Source of the DNA: Labedaea rhizosphaerae
GTDB taxonomy: Bacteria > Actinomycetota > Actinomycetes > Mycobacteriales > Pseudonocardiaceae
Assembly (NCBI RefSeq): GCF_004362825.1
Contig: NZ_SNXZ01000006.1
Span: 62,001-126,000, forward strand
DNA: 64,000 nt
Direction of reading: 5' to 3'
Shown in pieces: positions 17,572 to 25,516 of this stretch. The notes beneath the pieces were generated by a model, which saw only the letters and a list, made by a program, of their open reading frames with translations, did not search any database and had not been told where the DNA came from. Position numbers and translations under genes: made by a program. Every line of letters begins with the position of its first letter. Position 1 is the first letter of the stretch.

Positions 17572-18806
17572 TCCACGCAGCGCGGCGCGGCGGCATTGAG
17601 GGCGGCGTCGAGGGCGAGCAAATGCCCGCCCGCCAACCCGTTCCCGGTCGTCGTGGTGGTCGGCTTCGGGGGCGGCGGCCCGTCGCTGACGTCCGTCGGC
17701 GTCGTCATCGGCGCCGACGGCGACGCCTTCTGCCCGACCAGACCGGCCACGTACGCGCGCACCGCGGGCACGGACACGCTCACGATGCTCTGCCCGCGGC
17801 TGTTGTGCGCGTTGCCCGACGTCACCGGGATCGTCACGAACCCGACGTTGCCCGACGCCAGGGACTGCGCCTGCTCCACGAGATCGATCAGCTTGAGCCC
17901 GCCGTCGGTGACCACGGATTTGTTCACCGCCTCCGCCAACGCGTTCAGCTTGCTCGAGCTCGTCAAAGTCCCCGCCGACAACATCTTCCGCATCGCCGAG
18001 GCCAGGAACGTCTGCTGCCGCACGATCCGGTCGAGGTCGCCGCGGGGCAGGTTCTTGCGCTGCCGCACGAACGCGACCGCGTCGCTGCCGCTCACGGTCT
18101 GCACGCCGCCGGCGAAGTTCGCACCGGAGTCCGGGTCGACGGTCGCGTGGTTCAGGCACACCTCGACGCCGCCGACCGCCTCGGTGAGCAGGTAGAACCC
18201 GTACAGGCTGATCTCCGCGTAGTGGTCCACGTGCACGCCGGTCAGGTTTTGCACGGTCTCGACCAGCGCCGCCTGGCCCGCCTGCGCGGACTTCTTCTCG
18301 ATCACCGCGCGGTCGGTCGCGCCGGAGCGGCGCAACTCCTGCTCGGCGGCGTACTTCCGCACGCCGTACACCGAGTTGATCTTGTCGGGGGCGCGGCCCG
18401 GGATGCTCACGTAGGTGTCGCGCGGGATGGAGATCGCGTAGCTCTTGCCGCCGCCGTGCGGGATGCGGATCAGGATGATCGTGTCGGTGTTCAGCCCGGC
18501 CGACGCCTCGGTCCGCAGTTCACGCAGCTGTTGCGCCGACAGCGGGCGGCCCTGCATGTCGGTGCGGGTGTCGCTGCCCACCAGCAGCAGGTCCTCGGCG
18601 CCGTCGTCCTTCTTCGGCTGCGCGCCCACCGGCGACTGGTGTTCCACCTCGGCCAGCGCGTCGGTGGTGTTCACGCTGTCGGACAGCTGGCTCAGCCGCG
18701 TCCACGCCACGCCCGCCGCGACCAGCGCGGCCGCCGACACCAGGGCCACCAGCACCCGGCCGCCCACCATCGCGGCCCGCGCGGCTCTCCGGTCCGGTTG
18801 CTCCAC
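17568..18806 (-). CDS. LytR-CpsA-Psr (LCP) family glycopolymer transferase
   Basis: 412 aa. One N-terminal membrane helix (about 16-36) and an extracellular LCP domain. Family blocks: LLLVGSDTRTD, NTDTIILIRIP, SIPRDTYVSIPG (Arg contacting the polyprenyl pyrophosphate), KINSVYGV, VGGVEVCL, SGSDAVAFVRQRKNLPRGDLDRIVRQQ. LCP enzymes transfer lipid-linked polymers, such as arabinogalactan in mycobacteria, to peptidoglycan. The tail is Pro/Thr-rich and ends PRCVD; the paralogue ends LTCVN. It is probably transcribed with that paralogue (58 nt between). The rhamnose genes nearby suit cell-wall linker assembly. Confidence 0.93.
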   Translation of the reverse strand: MEQPDRRAARAAMVGGRVLVALVSAAALVAAGVAWTRLSQLSDSVNTTDALAEVEHQSPVGAQPKKDDGAEDLLLVGSDTRTDMQGRPLSAQQLRELRTEASAGLNTDTIILIRIPHGGGKSYAISIPRDTYVSIPGRAPDKINSVYGVRKYAAEQELRRSGATDRAVIEKKSAQAGQAALVETVQNLTGVHVDHYAEISLYGFYLLTEAVGGVEVCLNHATVDPDSGANFAGGVQTVSGSDAVAFVRQRKNLPRGDLDRIVRQQTFLASAMRKMLSAGTLTSSSKLNALAEAVNKSVVTDGGLKLIDLVEQAQSLASGNVGFVTIPVTSGNAHNSRGQSIVSVSVPAVRAYVAGLVGQKASPSAPMTTPTDVSDGPPPPKPTTTTTGNGLAGGHLLALDAALNAAAPRCVD

Positions 18807-18864
18807 GAGATTCCCCCTGTCGTGACTCCCGGGACAAGGCTAACCGCCGGTACTGACAGCCCGT

Positions 18865-20547
18865 TCAGTTCACGCAGGTGAGTGCGCCGGCCTGGATCGA
18901 GTCCGTCGGCGCGTTCGTGCTGGTCGTGGTGGTGTCACCGGGGGTGGGGGCCTTGCGCAGGTTGACCGGGCCGGTCAGACCGCTGCGCCCGTCCTCGTGA
19001 TCCTTGCCGAGGATCACCCGAACGTGTCCGGAGATCAGGCTGCTGTTCACCTTCAACGACGCGGTCCCGCCGAGCTCGGTGACCACCTGGCGGCCGGCCT
19101 GCTCGTCGCCGGGCGCGTACTCCACGACCGTCTTGGGCTGGACGGGCGCGTCGCCGATCAGGCCCTGCTGGAAGCCGAGCGTGGTCAGCTCGCCGCTGAT
19201 CTTGGCGGCCAGCCCGTGCTGGTCGGAGCCGTTGCGCACGTCCACGGTGATCTGACCGACCGCGACCGTGGCCTGGTCCTGCCCGGCGGGCTCGACCGGC
19301 GCGGTCGTGTTCGTCTTCGACGTCGGTGAGCCGGTCGTGGTGACCGACGAGCTACCGGACGTCGTGGTGTGCGGCTGACCCCGTTCGTCGGCGGTGATCG
19401 AGCCGACGAACGCCTTGACCGCGTCCGGGTCGACCCTGATCACGTCCGCGCCGCCGATCACGGCGTTGCCCAGCGTGGGGATCGTGGTGAATCTGATGTT
19501 CCCGCTGCTCAGGCCCTGCATCTGCTGGGCGAACGTGAGCAGGTCCCAGTTGCTGGAGAGCACGACCGAGCGCTTCACGGCCTCGAGCAGCTCGTGCAGC
19601 TTGCCCGCATCGGTGAGCATGGAGGCCGACAGCACCTTGTTGGCCAGCGCGCCGAGGAACACCTGCTGGCGCACGATCCGGTCGAGGTCGCCGTTGGGCA
19701 GCCCGTAGCGCTGGCGCACGAACGACAACGCCGACGCCCCGGACACCGTCTGCACACCGGCCTTGAAGTGCGCGCCGGACTTGACGTCGTTGACGGGCTT
19801 CTTCAGGCACACCTGCACGCCGCCGATGGCCTTGGTGATCTCGTAGAAGCTGGCCAGGTTGACCTCGGCGTACTTGTCGATCGACACCGTGCCGCCGGTC
19901 AGCTTCTCGATGGTCTTGATCAGGTTCTTGCGCCCGGCGATCGTGGCCTTCTTGTCGACGTCCTTCTCGTCCGTGTCGCCCTTGTTGATCAGGGTCTTGC
20001 GGGTGTCGTTGTAGGCGTAGACGAACGCCGAGTTGAGCTTGTGCTTGCCGTAGGGGCCGGCCTGCTCGACCCAGGAGTCGCGCGGGAACGAGATCGCCGT
20101 GGCGCGGGTCCCGTCGATCGGGATGTGCACAAGGATCATCGTGTCCGTGTTGCGCTCGCCGTCGGAGATGCCCGCGTGCAGGTAGGCCATCTCGTCGTCG
20201 GGCAGCGGGTTGCCGTAGGCGTCGGTGCGGCTGTCCATGCCGACCAGCAGCATGTCGACGGCGCCGTCGAGGGGCTTGCCCTGCGGCGTGTCGATCCCCT
20301 GCTGGTCGATGACGTCGGTGGTCACCACGTTGTCGTTCGGGTTGCCGACGTTCCACCAGTAGTACCCGGTCGTGGCCAGCACGGCCGCCGAGACGAGCGC
20401 GAAGAGTGACCGGCTGGAGTTGAGGCCGACCCGCACCACCGGCGAGCGGCGACGCGGGACCGGCACGGACGCTGGTGTCAGCGCTGGCTCCGTGGTGGCC
20501 CCGACCTCATCCGGTGAACGCTCGTCCTCCGGCGCACGTTCCGACAC
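18865..20547 (-). CDS. LCP family glycopolymer transferase with C-terminal LytR_C domain
   Basis: 560 aa from GTG 20547 (GGGAGGAGCGTAC leader); the frame is open to 20610 but that extension lacks a site. One membrane helix near residue 50, then the LCP domain: DMLLVGMDSRTD, NTDTMILVHIP, SFPRDSWVEQAG, KHKLNSAF, IGGVQVCL, SFVRQRYGLPNGDLDRIVRQQ. A Ser/Thr linker leads to a LytR_C domain (about 420-510, ITVDVRNGSDQHGLAAKISGEL). It attaches secondary polymers to peptidoglycan. It is divergent from rmlB, linking supply and attachment of the rhamnosyl-linked polymer. Confidence 0.93.
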   Translation of the reverse strand: MSERAPEDERSPDEVGATTEPALTPASVPVPRRRSPVVRVGLNSSRSLFALVSAAVLATTGYYWWNVGNPNDNVVTTDVIDQQGIDTPQGKPLDGAVDMLLVGMDSRTDAYGNPLPDDEMAYLHAGISDGERNTDTMILVHIPIDGTRATAISFPRDSWVEQAGPYGKHKLNSAFVYAYNDTRKTLINKGDTDEKDVDKKATIAGRKNLIKTIEKLTGGTVSIDKYAEVNLASFYEITKAIGGVQVCLKKPVNDVKSGAHFKAGVQTVSGASALSFVRQRYGLPNGDLDRIVRQQVFLGALANKVLSASMLTDAGKLHELLEAVKRSVVLSSNWDLLTFAQQMQGLSSGNIRFTTIPTLGNAVIGGADVIRVDPDAVKAFVGSITADERGQPHTTTSGSSSVTTTGSPTSKTNTTAPVEPAGQDQATVAVGQITVDVRNGSDQHGLAAKISGELTTLGFQQGLIGDAPVQPKTVVEYAPGDEQAGRQVVTELGGTASLKVNSSLISGHVRVILGKDHEDGRSGLTGPVNLRKAPTPGDTTTTSTNAPTDSIQAGALTCVN

Positions 20548-20621
20548 GTACGCTCCTCCCTGCCCCAGAGTCCACATTACTGAGATTTCCGGGTGCTGTG
20601 CCGGTAACAACGCACAAGAAC

Positions 20622-20642
20622 GTCACGAGGTTGTCTCGTGAC
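20622..20642. promoter_or_regulatory. Inverted repeat between LCP gene and rmlB
   Basis: GTCACGAG (20622-20629) and CTCGTGAC (20635-20642) are perfect 8-bp arms around GTTGT, 41 nt upstream of rmlB and 75 nt upstream of the LCP start. It could be an operator for the divergent pair or a 5' UTR hairpin. No cognate regulator is identified. Confidence 0.45.
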
Positions 20643-20682
20643 AGACTCATGCCACCGGGATTGAGACGGATGGAGTAACGGG

Positions 20683-21675
20683 ATGCGGGTTCTGGTCACC
20701 GGAGGGGCGGGTTTCATCGGCTCGCACTACGTGCGGCAGGTGTTGTCCGGCGCCTACCCGACGCTCGCCGACGCCGACGTCGTGGTGCTCGACGCCCTGA
20801 CCTACGCGGGCAACGAGGAGAACCTGGCGCCGGTCGCCGACAACCCGCGGTACTCGTTCGTCAAGGGTGACATCCGCGATCCCGGCACGGTGCTGAGCGT
20901 GATGTCCGGGATCGACGTGGTCGTGCACTTCGCGGCCGAGACCCATGTGGACCGGTCCATCACGGGCGCCGCCTCGTTCGTGATGACGAACGTCCTTGGC
21001 ACGCAGGTGTTGTTGCAGGCGGCGCTCGACGCGGGGGTCGGGCGGTTCGTGCACGTGTCCACCGACGAGGTGTACGGCTCGATCGAGACCGGCTCGTGGA
21101 CCGAAGACCACGTGCTGGAGCCCAATTCGCCCTATTCGGCGGCGAAAGCGTCCGCGGACCTGATGGCCCGGTCGTACTTCCGGACCTACGGGCTGCCGGT
21201 TGTCATCACGCGGTGCTCGAACAACTACGGGCCGTACCAGTTCCCGGAGAAGGTCATCCCGCTCTTCGTGACCAACCTGTTGGACGGCAAGCAGGTTCCG
21301 CTCTACGGCGACGGGCTGAACGTGCGTGACTGGTTGCATGTGGACGACCACTGCCGCGGCATCCAGCTGGTCGCCGACGGCGGAACCCCGGGCGAGATCT
21401 ACAACATCGGCGGCGGCACGGAGTTGACCAACCGCGAGCTGACCACGTTGCTGCTGGAGGCCGTGGGGGTGGGCGAGGAGATGGTCCGCAAGGTCGCCGA
21501 CCGCAAGGGTCACGACCGGCGGTACTCGGTGGACATCAGCAAGATCAGCGACGAGCTGGGCTACACACCCCAGGTGTCGTTTGTGGACGGACTGGCCCGG
21601 ACCGTCCAGTGGTACAAGGACAACCGGGCGTGGTGGGAGCCGTTGAAGGAGCGGGCGGAGTTGGTCAAGGCATGA
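20683..21675 (+). CDS. rmlB: dTDP-glucose 4,6-dehydratase
   Basis: 330 aa extended SDR enzyme that converts dTDP-glucose to dTDP-4-keto-6-deoxyglucose, the second step of dTDP-L-rhamnose synthesis. VTGGAGFIGSHYVRQ (5-19) binds NAD, the catalytic region is STDEVYGS, and the YxxxK pair is YSAAK near residue 150. NNYGPYQFPEKVIP and YGDGLNVRDWLHVDDHC are typical RmlB blocks. ATG 20683 has GGAG upstream. It overlaps rmlD by ATGA. rmlA and rmlC are not in this window. Confidence 0.97.
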   Translation: MRVLVTGGAGFIGSHYVRQVLSGAYPTLADADVVVLDALTYAGNEENLAPVADNPRYSFVKGDIRDPGTVLSVMSGIDVVVHFAAETHVDRSITGAASFVMTNVLGTQVLLQAALDAGVGRFVHVSTDEVYGSIETGSWTEDHVLEPNSPYSAAKASADLMARSYFRTYGLPVVITRCSNNYGPYQFPEKVIPLFVTNLLDGKQVPLYGDGLNVRDWLHVDDHCRGIQLVADGGTPGEIYNIGGGTELTNRELTTLLLEAVGVGEEMVRKVADRKGHDRRYSVDISKISDELGYTPQVSFVDGLARTVQWYKDNRAWWEPLKERAELVKA

Positions 21676-22574
21676 GCTTCGGTTTGGCGTTGCTGGTTCC
21701 GGGGGGACACGGTCAGCTCGGTCGTGACCTCGTCTTGCACGCCCCCTCGGATGCGTACGTCTCGGCGCCCGGCTCGGCCGATCTGGATGTCCGCCAAGCC
21801 GGGGCGGTGATCGAAGCCGTGTCGGAGCTGGCCACCCGCGCGCGCGACGAGGGCCGCAAGCCGGTGGTGATCAACGCGGCCGCGTACACCGCCGTGGACA
21901 TGGCCGAGAAGGACCAGGACGCGGCCTTCGCCGTGAACGCCGACGCGCCAAGGGTTCTCGCCGCGGTCTGCTCCTCGCGGGGCGTGCCGCTGGTGCACGT
22001 GTCGACCGACTACGTCTTCCCGGGCGACGCGTCCAAGCCCTACGCCGCCGACGATGCCGTTGGGCCGCAGTCGATCTACGGCGTGACGAAGCTGGCCGGG
22101 GAGCGGGCCGTGCTCGGCTCGGGCGCGCGGGCGTGGGTCGTGCGCACGGCCTGGATGTACGGCGCGCACGGCAACAACTTCGTGAAAACCATTGCCCGCC
22201 TTGCTGCCGAGCGTGACGAACTGACCGTTGTGGACGATCAGCGCGGATCGCCGACGTGGTCCGGCGACCTGGCCCGTGGGCTGGTCGCGTTGGCGGAGCG
22301 GATCGCCACCGGGCACGCGCCGACGCGGCACATCCTGCACGCCACCGGCGGCGGCGAAACGACGTGGTTCGGCTTCGCCCGCGCGATCTTCGAGGAGCTG
22401 GACCTCGATCCCGAGCGGGTGAAACCGTGTGGCACCAAGGACTTCCCGCGCCTCGCGCCGCGTCCGGCCTACAGCGTGTTGTCCGACGCGGAGTGGCGGT
22501 CGGCGGGGTTGCCGCCCCTGGCGCCGTGGCGCGAGGCGTTGACCAAGGCGGACGTGCCTAGCTGGGCGCGCTGA
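21672..22574 (+). CDS. rmlD: dTDP-4-dehydrorhamnose reductase
   Basis: 300 aa. It catalyses the final NAD(P)H reduction giving dTDP-L-rhamnose, the donor for the WbbL rhamnosyl linker. VPGGHGQLGRDL (9-20) is the nucleotide loop. Also present are VINAAAYTAVDMAEKD, VHVSTDYVFPGD, SIYGVTKLAGE (YxxxK) and VDDQRGSPTWSGDLA. It starts within the rmlB stop (ATGA). Its 3' end overlaps the convergent phosphatase gene by 17 nt. Confidence 0.97.
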   Translation: MSFGLALLVPGGHGQLGRDLVLHAPSDAYVSAPGSADLDVRQAGAVIEAVSELATRARDEGRKPVVINAAAYTAVDMAEKDQDAAFAVNADAPRVLAAVCSSRGVPLVHVSTDYVFPGDASKPYAADDAVGPQSIYGVTKLAGERAVLGSGARAWVVRTAWMYGAHGNNFVKTIARLAAERDELTVVDDQRGSPTWSGDLARGLVALAERIATGHAPTRHILHATGGGETTWFGFARAIFEELDLDPERVKPCGTKDFPRLAPRPAYSVLSDAEWRSAGLPPLAPWREALTKADVPSWAR

Positions 22575-23259
22575 GCAACCGAGCCCGCAGGGCGTCGAGC
22601 TCGGTGTCGAGAAGGCCGTTCGCCAGCAGGAAATCCGGCGCCGACAACGAGGAAATGGTCGCGGTCAGCGACGCCTCGATGGTCGTGCCGTGCTTGGCGA
22701 GCAATTCGGTCACGGCGGTGAGCTGGTCGCGGGCGCCGCTTTCCGCGTAGCGGGCCTTCATCCGTTCGTAGCTCAGCAGGTAGTCGGCGATGATGTCGTC
22801 CGGTGCCGCCTCGGCCAGGGCGAGCAGCACCACCGTCAGCAGGCCGGTCCGGTCCTTGCCGCCGGCGCAGTGGAAGGCGACGCATCCCGGTGCGGCGTTG
22901 GCGATGGCCCGCGCGGCGGCGACGACCGGCCGCGGGTGTTCGGCCAGCATCGCCGGGTAGTACAGCGGCGACGCGAGGTTGTCGATCTTCTGCCAGTGCT
23001 CGTAGAACGGCGTGCCGACCGGGTCTTGCGGCACCTGCACGGTGGTGATCCCCGCGGGCCGCGCCGCCTGGTCGGGATCGCCTTCGCCCTCGTCGCGCAG
23101 GTCGAGGACGGTCCGGACGCCGTACGCCCAGGCCGCCGCCCACCCGTCCGTGCTCAGCCGTGCCGGTTGTTCCATCCGCACCACCGCGCCCGGCCTGAGC
23201 CGGCCGAGGCCACCCAGGTCGCGGGCGTTGACGCTCCCGTCCCACGCAAGATCCCTCAT
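22558..23259 (-). CDS. Tyrosine-protein phosphatase, PtpB-like (Y_phosphatase3 family)
   Basis: 233 aa. The P-loop HCAGGKDRTG at 130-139 has nucleophile C131 and R137. The opening NARDLGGLGR...GAVVRMEQPARLSTDG and VRTVLDLRDEGEGD are typical of the bacterial dual-specificity group that includes mycobacterial PtpB, which acts on phosphotyrosine and sometimes phosphoinositides. No signal peptide is seen. ATG 23259 is chosen because it gives the family N-terminus; upstream sequence in frame is poor. It is divergent from a TetR gene across a perfect operator, so it is probably under that repressor. Confidence 0.9.
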   Translation of the reverse strand: MRDLAWDGSVNARDLGGLGRLRPGAVVRMEQPARLSTDGWAAAWAYGVRTVLDLRDEGEGDPDQAARPAGITTVQVPQDPVGTPFYEHWQKIDNLASPLYYPAMLAEHPRPVVAAARAIANAAPGCVAFHCAGGKDRTGLLTVVLLALAEAAPDDIIADYLLSYERMKARYAESGARDQLTAVTELLAKHGTTIEASLTATISSLSAPDFLLANGLLDTELDALRARLLSAPS

Positions 23260-23292
23260 GGTCGCAAAGACGCATGAACGACGGTCAGGTTG

Positions 23293-23314
23293 ACGGAGTG
23301 AGTACTCACTCCGT
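23293..23314. promoter_or_regulatory. Perfect 22-bp TetR-type operator
   Basis: The perfect palindrome has arms ACGGAGTGAGT and ACTCACTCCGT. It lies 34 nt upstream of the phosphatase start and 12 nt upstream of the TetR start, overlapping a TACGGT hexamer (23314-23319) that is 7 nt from the TetR ATG. A bound repressor would block this -10 directly, so autoregulation and control of the divergent phosphatase are likely. Confidence 0.85.
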
Positions 23315-23326
23315 ACGGTGGAGCGC

Positions 23327-23923
23327 ATGACGAGCCAAGAACCACCGCGTCGGCGCGCCCCGGCCATGAGCCCGGAACAGCGCCGCGAAATGATCGTCCA
23401 GGCGGCGATTCCGCTGGTCAGCGAGTTCGGCGCGGCCGTGACCACCGCACAGGTGGCGAAGGCGGCGGGCATCGGCGAGGCGACGATCTTCCGCGCCTTC
23501 GCCGACAAGGAAGAACTGCTGCGGGCGTGCGTCGCGCAGGCCGTGCGGATCGACCGCGCGGTCGACGAGATCGCCGCGATCCCCCTCGACCAGCCCCTCG
23601 CCGACCGCCTCGTCGAGGCGGCCGACGCCCTGCAGGCTCACCTGGAGCGCATGGGCCGGGTGGTCGGGGCGATGCTCGCGTCCGGTCACGGGGAGCCCTC
23701 GCGGGGCCGGCCGGAGCCGGGTGCGCGCGAGCGGTCGATGGACGCCATCCGCGAGGCGATGGCGGGCCTGTTCGAGCCGGACGCCGCGAGCCTGCGCCTG
23801 CCGCCGGACCAGGCGGCGGCGATCTTCATGGGTTTCCTGTTCGCCCGTGCCCGCCAGGACGGCGACGAGCTGGCCAAGGAGTCCATTGTGGACGTCTTTC
23901 TGCACGGGGCGGTGAAGCAGTGA
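23327..23923 (+). CDS. TetR-family transcriptional repressor
   Basis: 198 aa from ATG 23327; GTG 23318 is possible. The HTH is at about 35-55 (VTTAQVAKAAGIGEATIFRAFADKEELL). The rest is a helical ligand/dimer domain ending ESIVDVFLHGAVKQ. ATG 23327 follows a TACGGT hexamer by 7 nt, consistent with leaderless expression under direct operator control. A 69-aa coding sequence like its own C-terminal half follows at once (TGATG overlap), then a VOC protein. Ligand unknown; the VOC protein and phosphatase are the likely targets. Confidence 0.92.
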   Translation: MTSQEPPRRRAPAMSPEQRREMIVQAAIPLVSEFGAAVTTAQVAKAAGIGEATIFRAFADKEELLRACVAQAVRIDRAVDEIAAIPLDQPLADRLVEAADALQAHLERMGRVVGAMLASGHGEPSRGRPEPGARERSMDAIREAMAGLFEPDAASLRLPPDQAAAIFMGFLFARARQDGDELAKESIVDVFLHGAVKQ

Positions 23924-24132
23924 TGCGCGAGGAACTGGCCCAAGAGGCGGCCGCCATCCGCGACGGCGCGGAGCGGGACCGGGAAGTGGCGATCCTGCTC
24001 GCCGCCGCGACGACGAACTTCCCGCCCGACCAGCTCGCCGCGTTGTTCAGCGCCGCGGCTCGGCGCACGACGGACCCGATGATCCCCGGCTGCGCCCTCG
24101 CCGAGACGTTCCTCCATGGAGCTATGGCATGA
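23923..24132 (+). CDS. 69-aa orphan TetR C-terminal-like protein
   Basis: Starts at the ATG of the TGATG overlap with the TetR stop. Its second half, NFPPDQLAALFSAA... ending CALAETFLHGAMA, aligns with the end of the preceding repressor, LPPDQAAAIFMGFL... ending ESIVDVFLHGAVKQ, including PPDQ-AA-F and FLHGA. It has no HTH. It is therefore either the remnant of a tandem TetR duplication that lost its DNA-binding half or a small heterodimer partner of the repressor. The frame is intact and it overlaps the VOC gene by ATGA, which argues for translation. Function inferred only. Confidence 0.65.
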   Translation: MREELAQEAAAIRDGAERDREVAILLAAATTNFPPDQLAALFSAAARRTTDPMIPGCALAETFLHGAMA

Positions 24133-24494
24133 CGATCACCTTGAACCACACGATCGTCCCGGCCGTCGACAACGAGACCGAGGCGCGATTCCTGGCAGCG
24201 GTGCTCGGCCTGTCCTACGACGGGCCCAACCGCCACTTCGCGCCGGTGCGCATCAACGAGCAGCTGACGCTCGACTTCATGACAGTCGACGAGCCGCAGC
24301 CGATGCACCTGGCCTTCGACGTCGACCCGGCCACGTTCGACGCCGCAGTGGATCACCTGCGCGCCAACAAGATCCCGTTCGGCAACCGCCCGCACGACTG
24401 GACCAACGGGTTGACCGATCACCCGTTTGCCGCGCGTGGCGTCTTTTTCCGTGATGCGGCCCAAAACCTGTACGAGCTGATGTCGCCGGAGTGA
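24129..24494 (+). CDS. VOC-family (glyoxalase-fold) protein
   Basis: 121 aa single VOC module: LNHTIVPAVDNETEARFLAAVLGL opens the first beta-alpha-beta unit with a metal-ligand-type His, and HLAFDVDP..FDAAVDHLRANKI and GVFFRDAAQNLYELM form the second with its C-terminal Glu. Members bind a metal and act as lyases, dioxygenases or drug-binding proteins. It overlaps the orphan TetR-like gene by ATGA, so it is in the TetR-controlled operon. Substrate unknown. Confidence 0.85.
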   Translation: MTITLNHTIVPAVDNETEARFLAAVLGLSYDGPNRHFAPVRINEQLTLDFMTVDEPQPMHLAFDVDPATFDAAVDHLRANKIPFGNRPHDWTNGLTDHPFAARGVFFRDAAQNLYELMSPE

Positions 24495-24504
24495 CACTGG
24501 GGGT

Positions 24505-24984
24505 GTGCGCAGGTTGGCGGCCGTGACAGCGATGCTGTTCCTGGCCGCCGCCTGCGCGCAGCCGGTCAGCGCGCCGGGACCCGCCGGGCCGGTCGAGCCG
24601 TACGTCACGTCGGCGGACCTCTGCGCGAAGCTGCCGCCCGAGGTGCCCGAGCTGCCGGCCGAGCAGTCCGCGGTCCCGGCGGACGTCACCGTGTCGTGGG
24701 TCCTGGAGTGCGTCATGGGACCACCGGCCCAATCCGGCGCGACGCACGTCCGGGTCGAGCGGGCCGACGGCCCGCCGGCCGAGTTGCTCGCGGCCCTGCG
24801 CCTGCCCTCGGCGACCGAGCAGACCGGCCCGTGCACCACGGAGTACCTGCTGCCGTTCTACCTGGCGTTGGTCACCGCCGACCGGCAGGCGATCGCCCCG
24901 TTCATCCCGGTCGACGGGTGTGCCAAGCCACGGCGCGAGGTGCTGGCCGCGCTGGGCAACCTGCCGTTCCGGCCCATCAAGTAG
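24505..24984 (+). CDS. Putative secreted lipoprotein
   Basis: 159 aa. GTG start; signal MRRLAAVTAMLFLAAAC with lipobox LAAAC (C17), so it is predicted to be membrane-anchored outside. The mature part has four further Cys (in SADLCAKL, VLECVMG, GPCTTEY and VDGCAKP), likely two disulfides, and resembles the DUF3558-like small lipoproteins of actinomycetes. A weak GGGGG precedes the start, 10 nt after the VOC stop. Function unknown. Confidence 0.75.
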   Translation: MRRLAAVTAMLFLAAACAQPVSAPGPAGPVEPYVTSADLCAKLPPEVPELPAEQSAVPADVTVSWVLECVMGPPAQSGATHVRVERADGPPAELLAALRLPSATEQTGPCTTEYLLPFYLALVTADRQAIAPFIPVDGCAKPRREVLAALGNLPFRPIK

Positions 24985-25071
24985 CGCACAGGCTTCGCAC
25001 CTCCGGCACTCAGGTCCGCTGGTGAGCTCCGGTCAGCATCGCAACCGGCGGGGCGCCCCGACGGGAAGCGG

Positions 25072-25500
25072 TCAGGGCGGTCCGTCACTGTCACGCCAGC
25101 CGCTCGCGACGAGCTCGACCTCGAAGCCGTCTTCGTTCTCCAGGTAGGCGGCGTAGTGCTGCTCGCCACCGGCGTGCGGGTGCCGCTCGGGGAACATCGA
25201 GCGCCAGCCGTGCTGCGCGGCGCCTGCGGTCAGCTCCTCCACCGCCGCGGTGGTCGAGACGTGGAAGGCCAGGTGGTTCAGCCCCGGCCGGCAGCGGTCG
25301 TGCTGGTCGGCCGTGAGCGCCGGGGACTGCTCGATGACCACGTATGTCGGCCCGAGCCGCCAACTGCGGCCGCCGTCCCAGCTCTGGAACGCGCTGTACC
25401 CCAACGCTTCCAGCAGCCAGCCCCACGAGTCGATCGCTCGCTGCAGGTTGGGCACCCACAGCTCGACGTGGTGCACCGTGCCGTGTGCCGACTCGCTCAC
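25072..25500 (-). CDS. VOC-family (glyoxalase-fold) protein
   Basis: 142 aa. TVHHVELWVPNLQRAIDSWGWLLEALGY is the first VOC unit with a His ligand, and LNHLAFHVSTTAAVEELTAGAAQHGW..HAGGEQHYAAYLENEDGFEVELVA the second with His and Glu ligands; this pattern is close to glyoxalase and bleomycin-resistance-type proteins. GTG 25500 has GGAGGTGG upstream. The frame stays open much further upstream through the 22-bp repeats, but that is a repeat artefact. Substrate unknown. Confidence 0.85.
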   Translation of the reverse strand: MSESAHGTVHHVELWVPNLQRAIDSWGWLLEALGYSAFQSWDGGRSWRLGPTYVVIEQSPALTADQHDRCRPGLNHLAFHVSTTAAVEELTAGAAQHGWRSMFPERHPHAGGEQHYAAYLENEDGFEVELVASGWRDSDGPP

Positions 25501-25516
25501 GCGACCACCTCCACCT

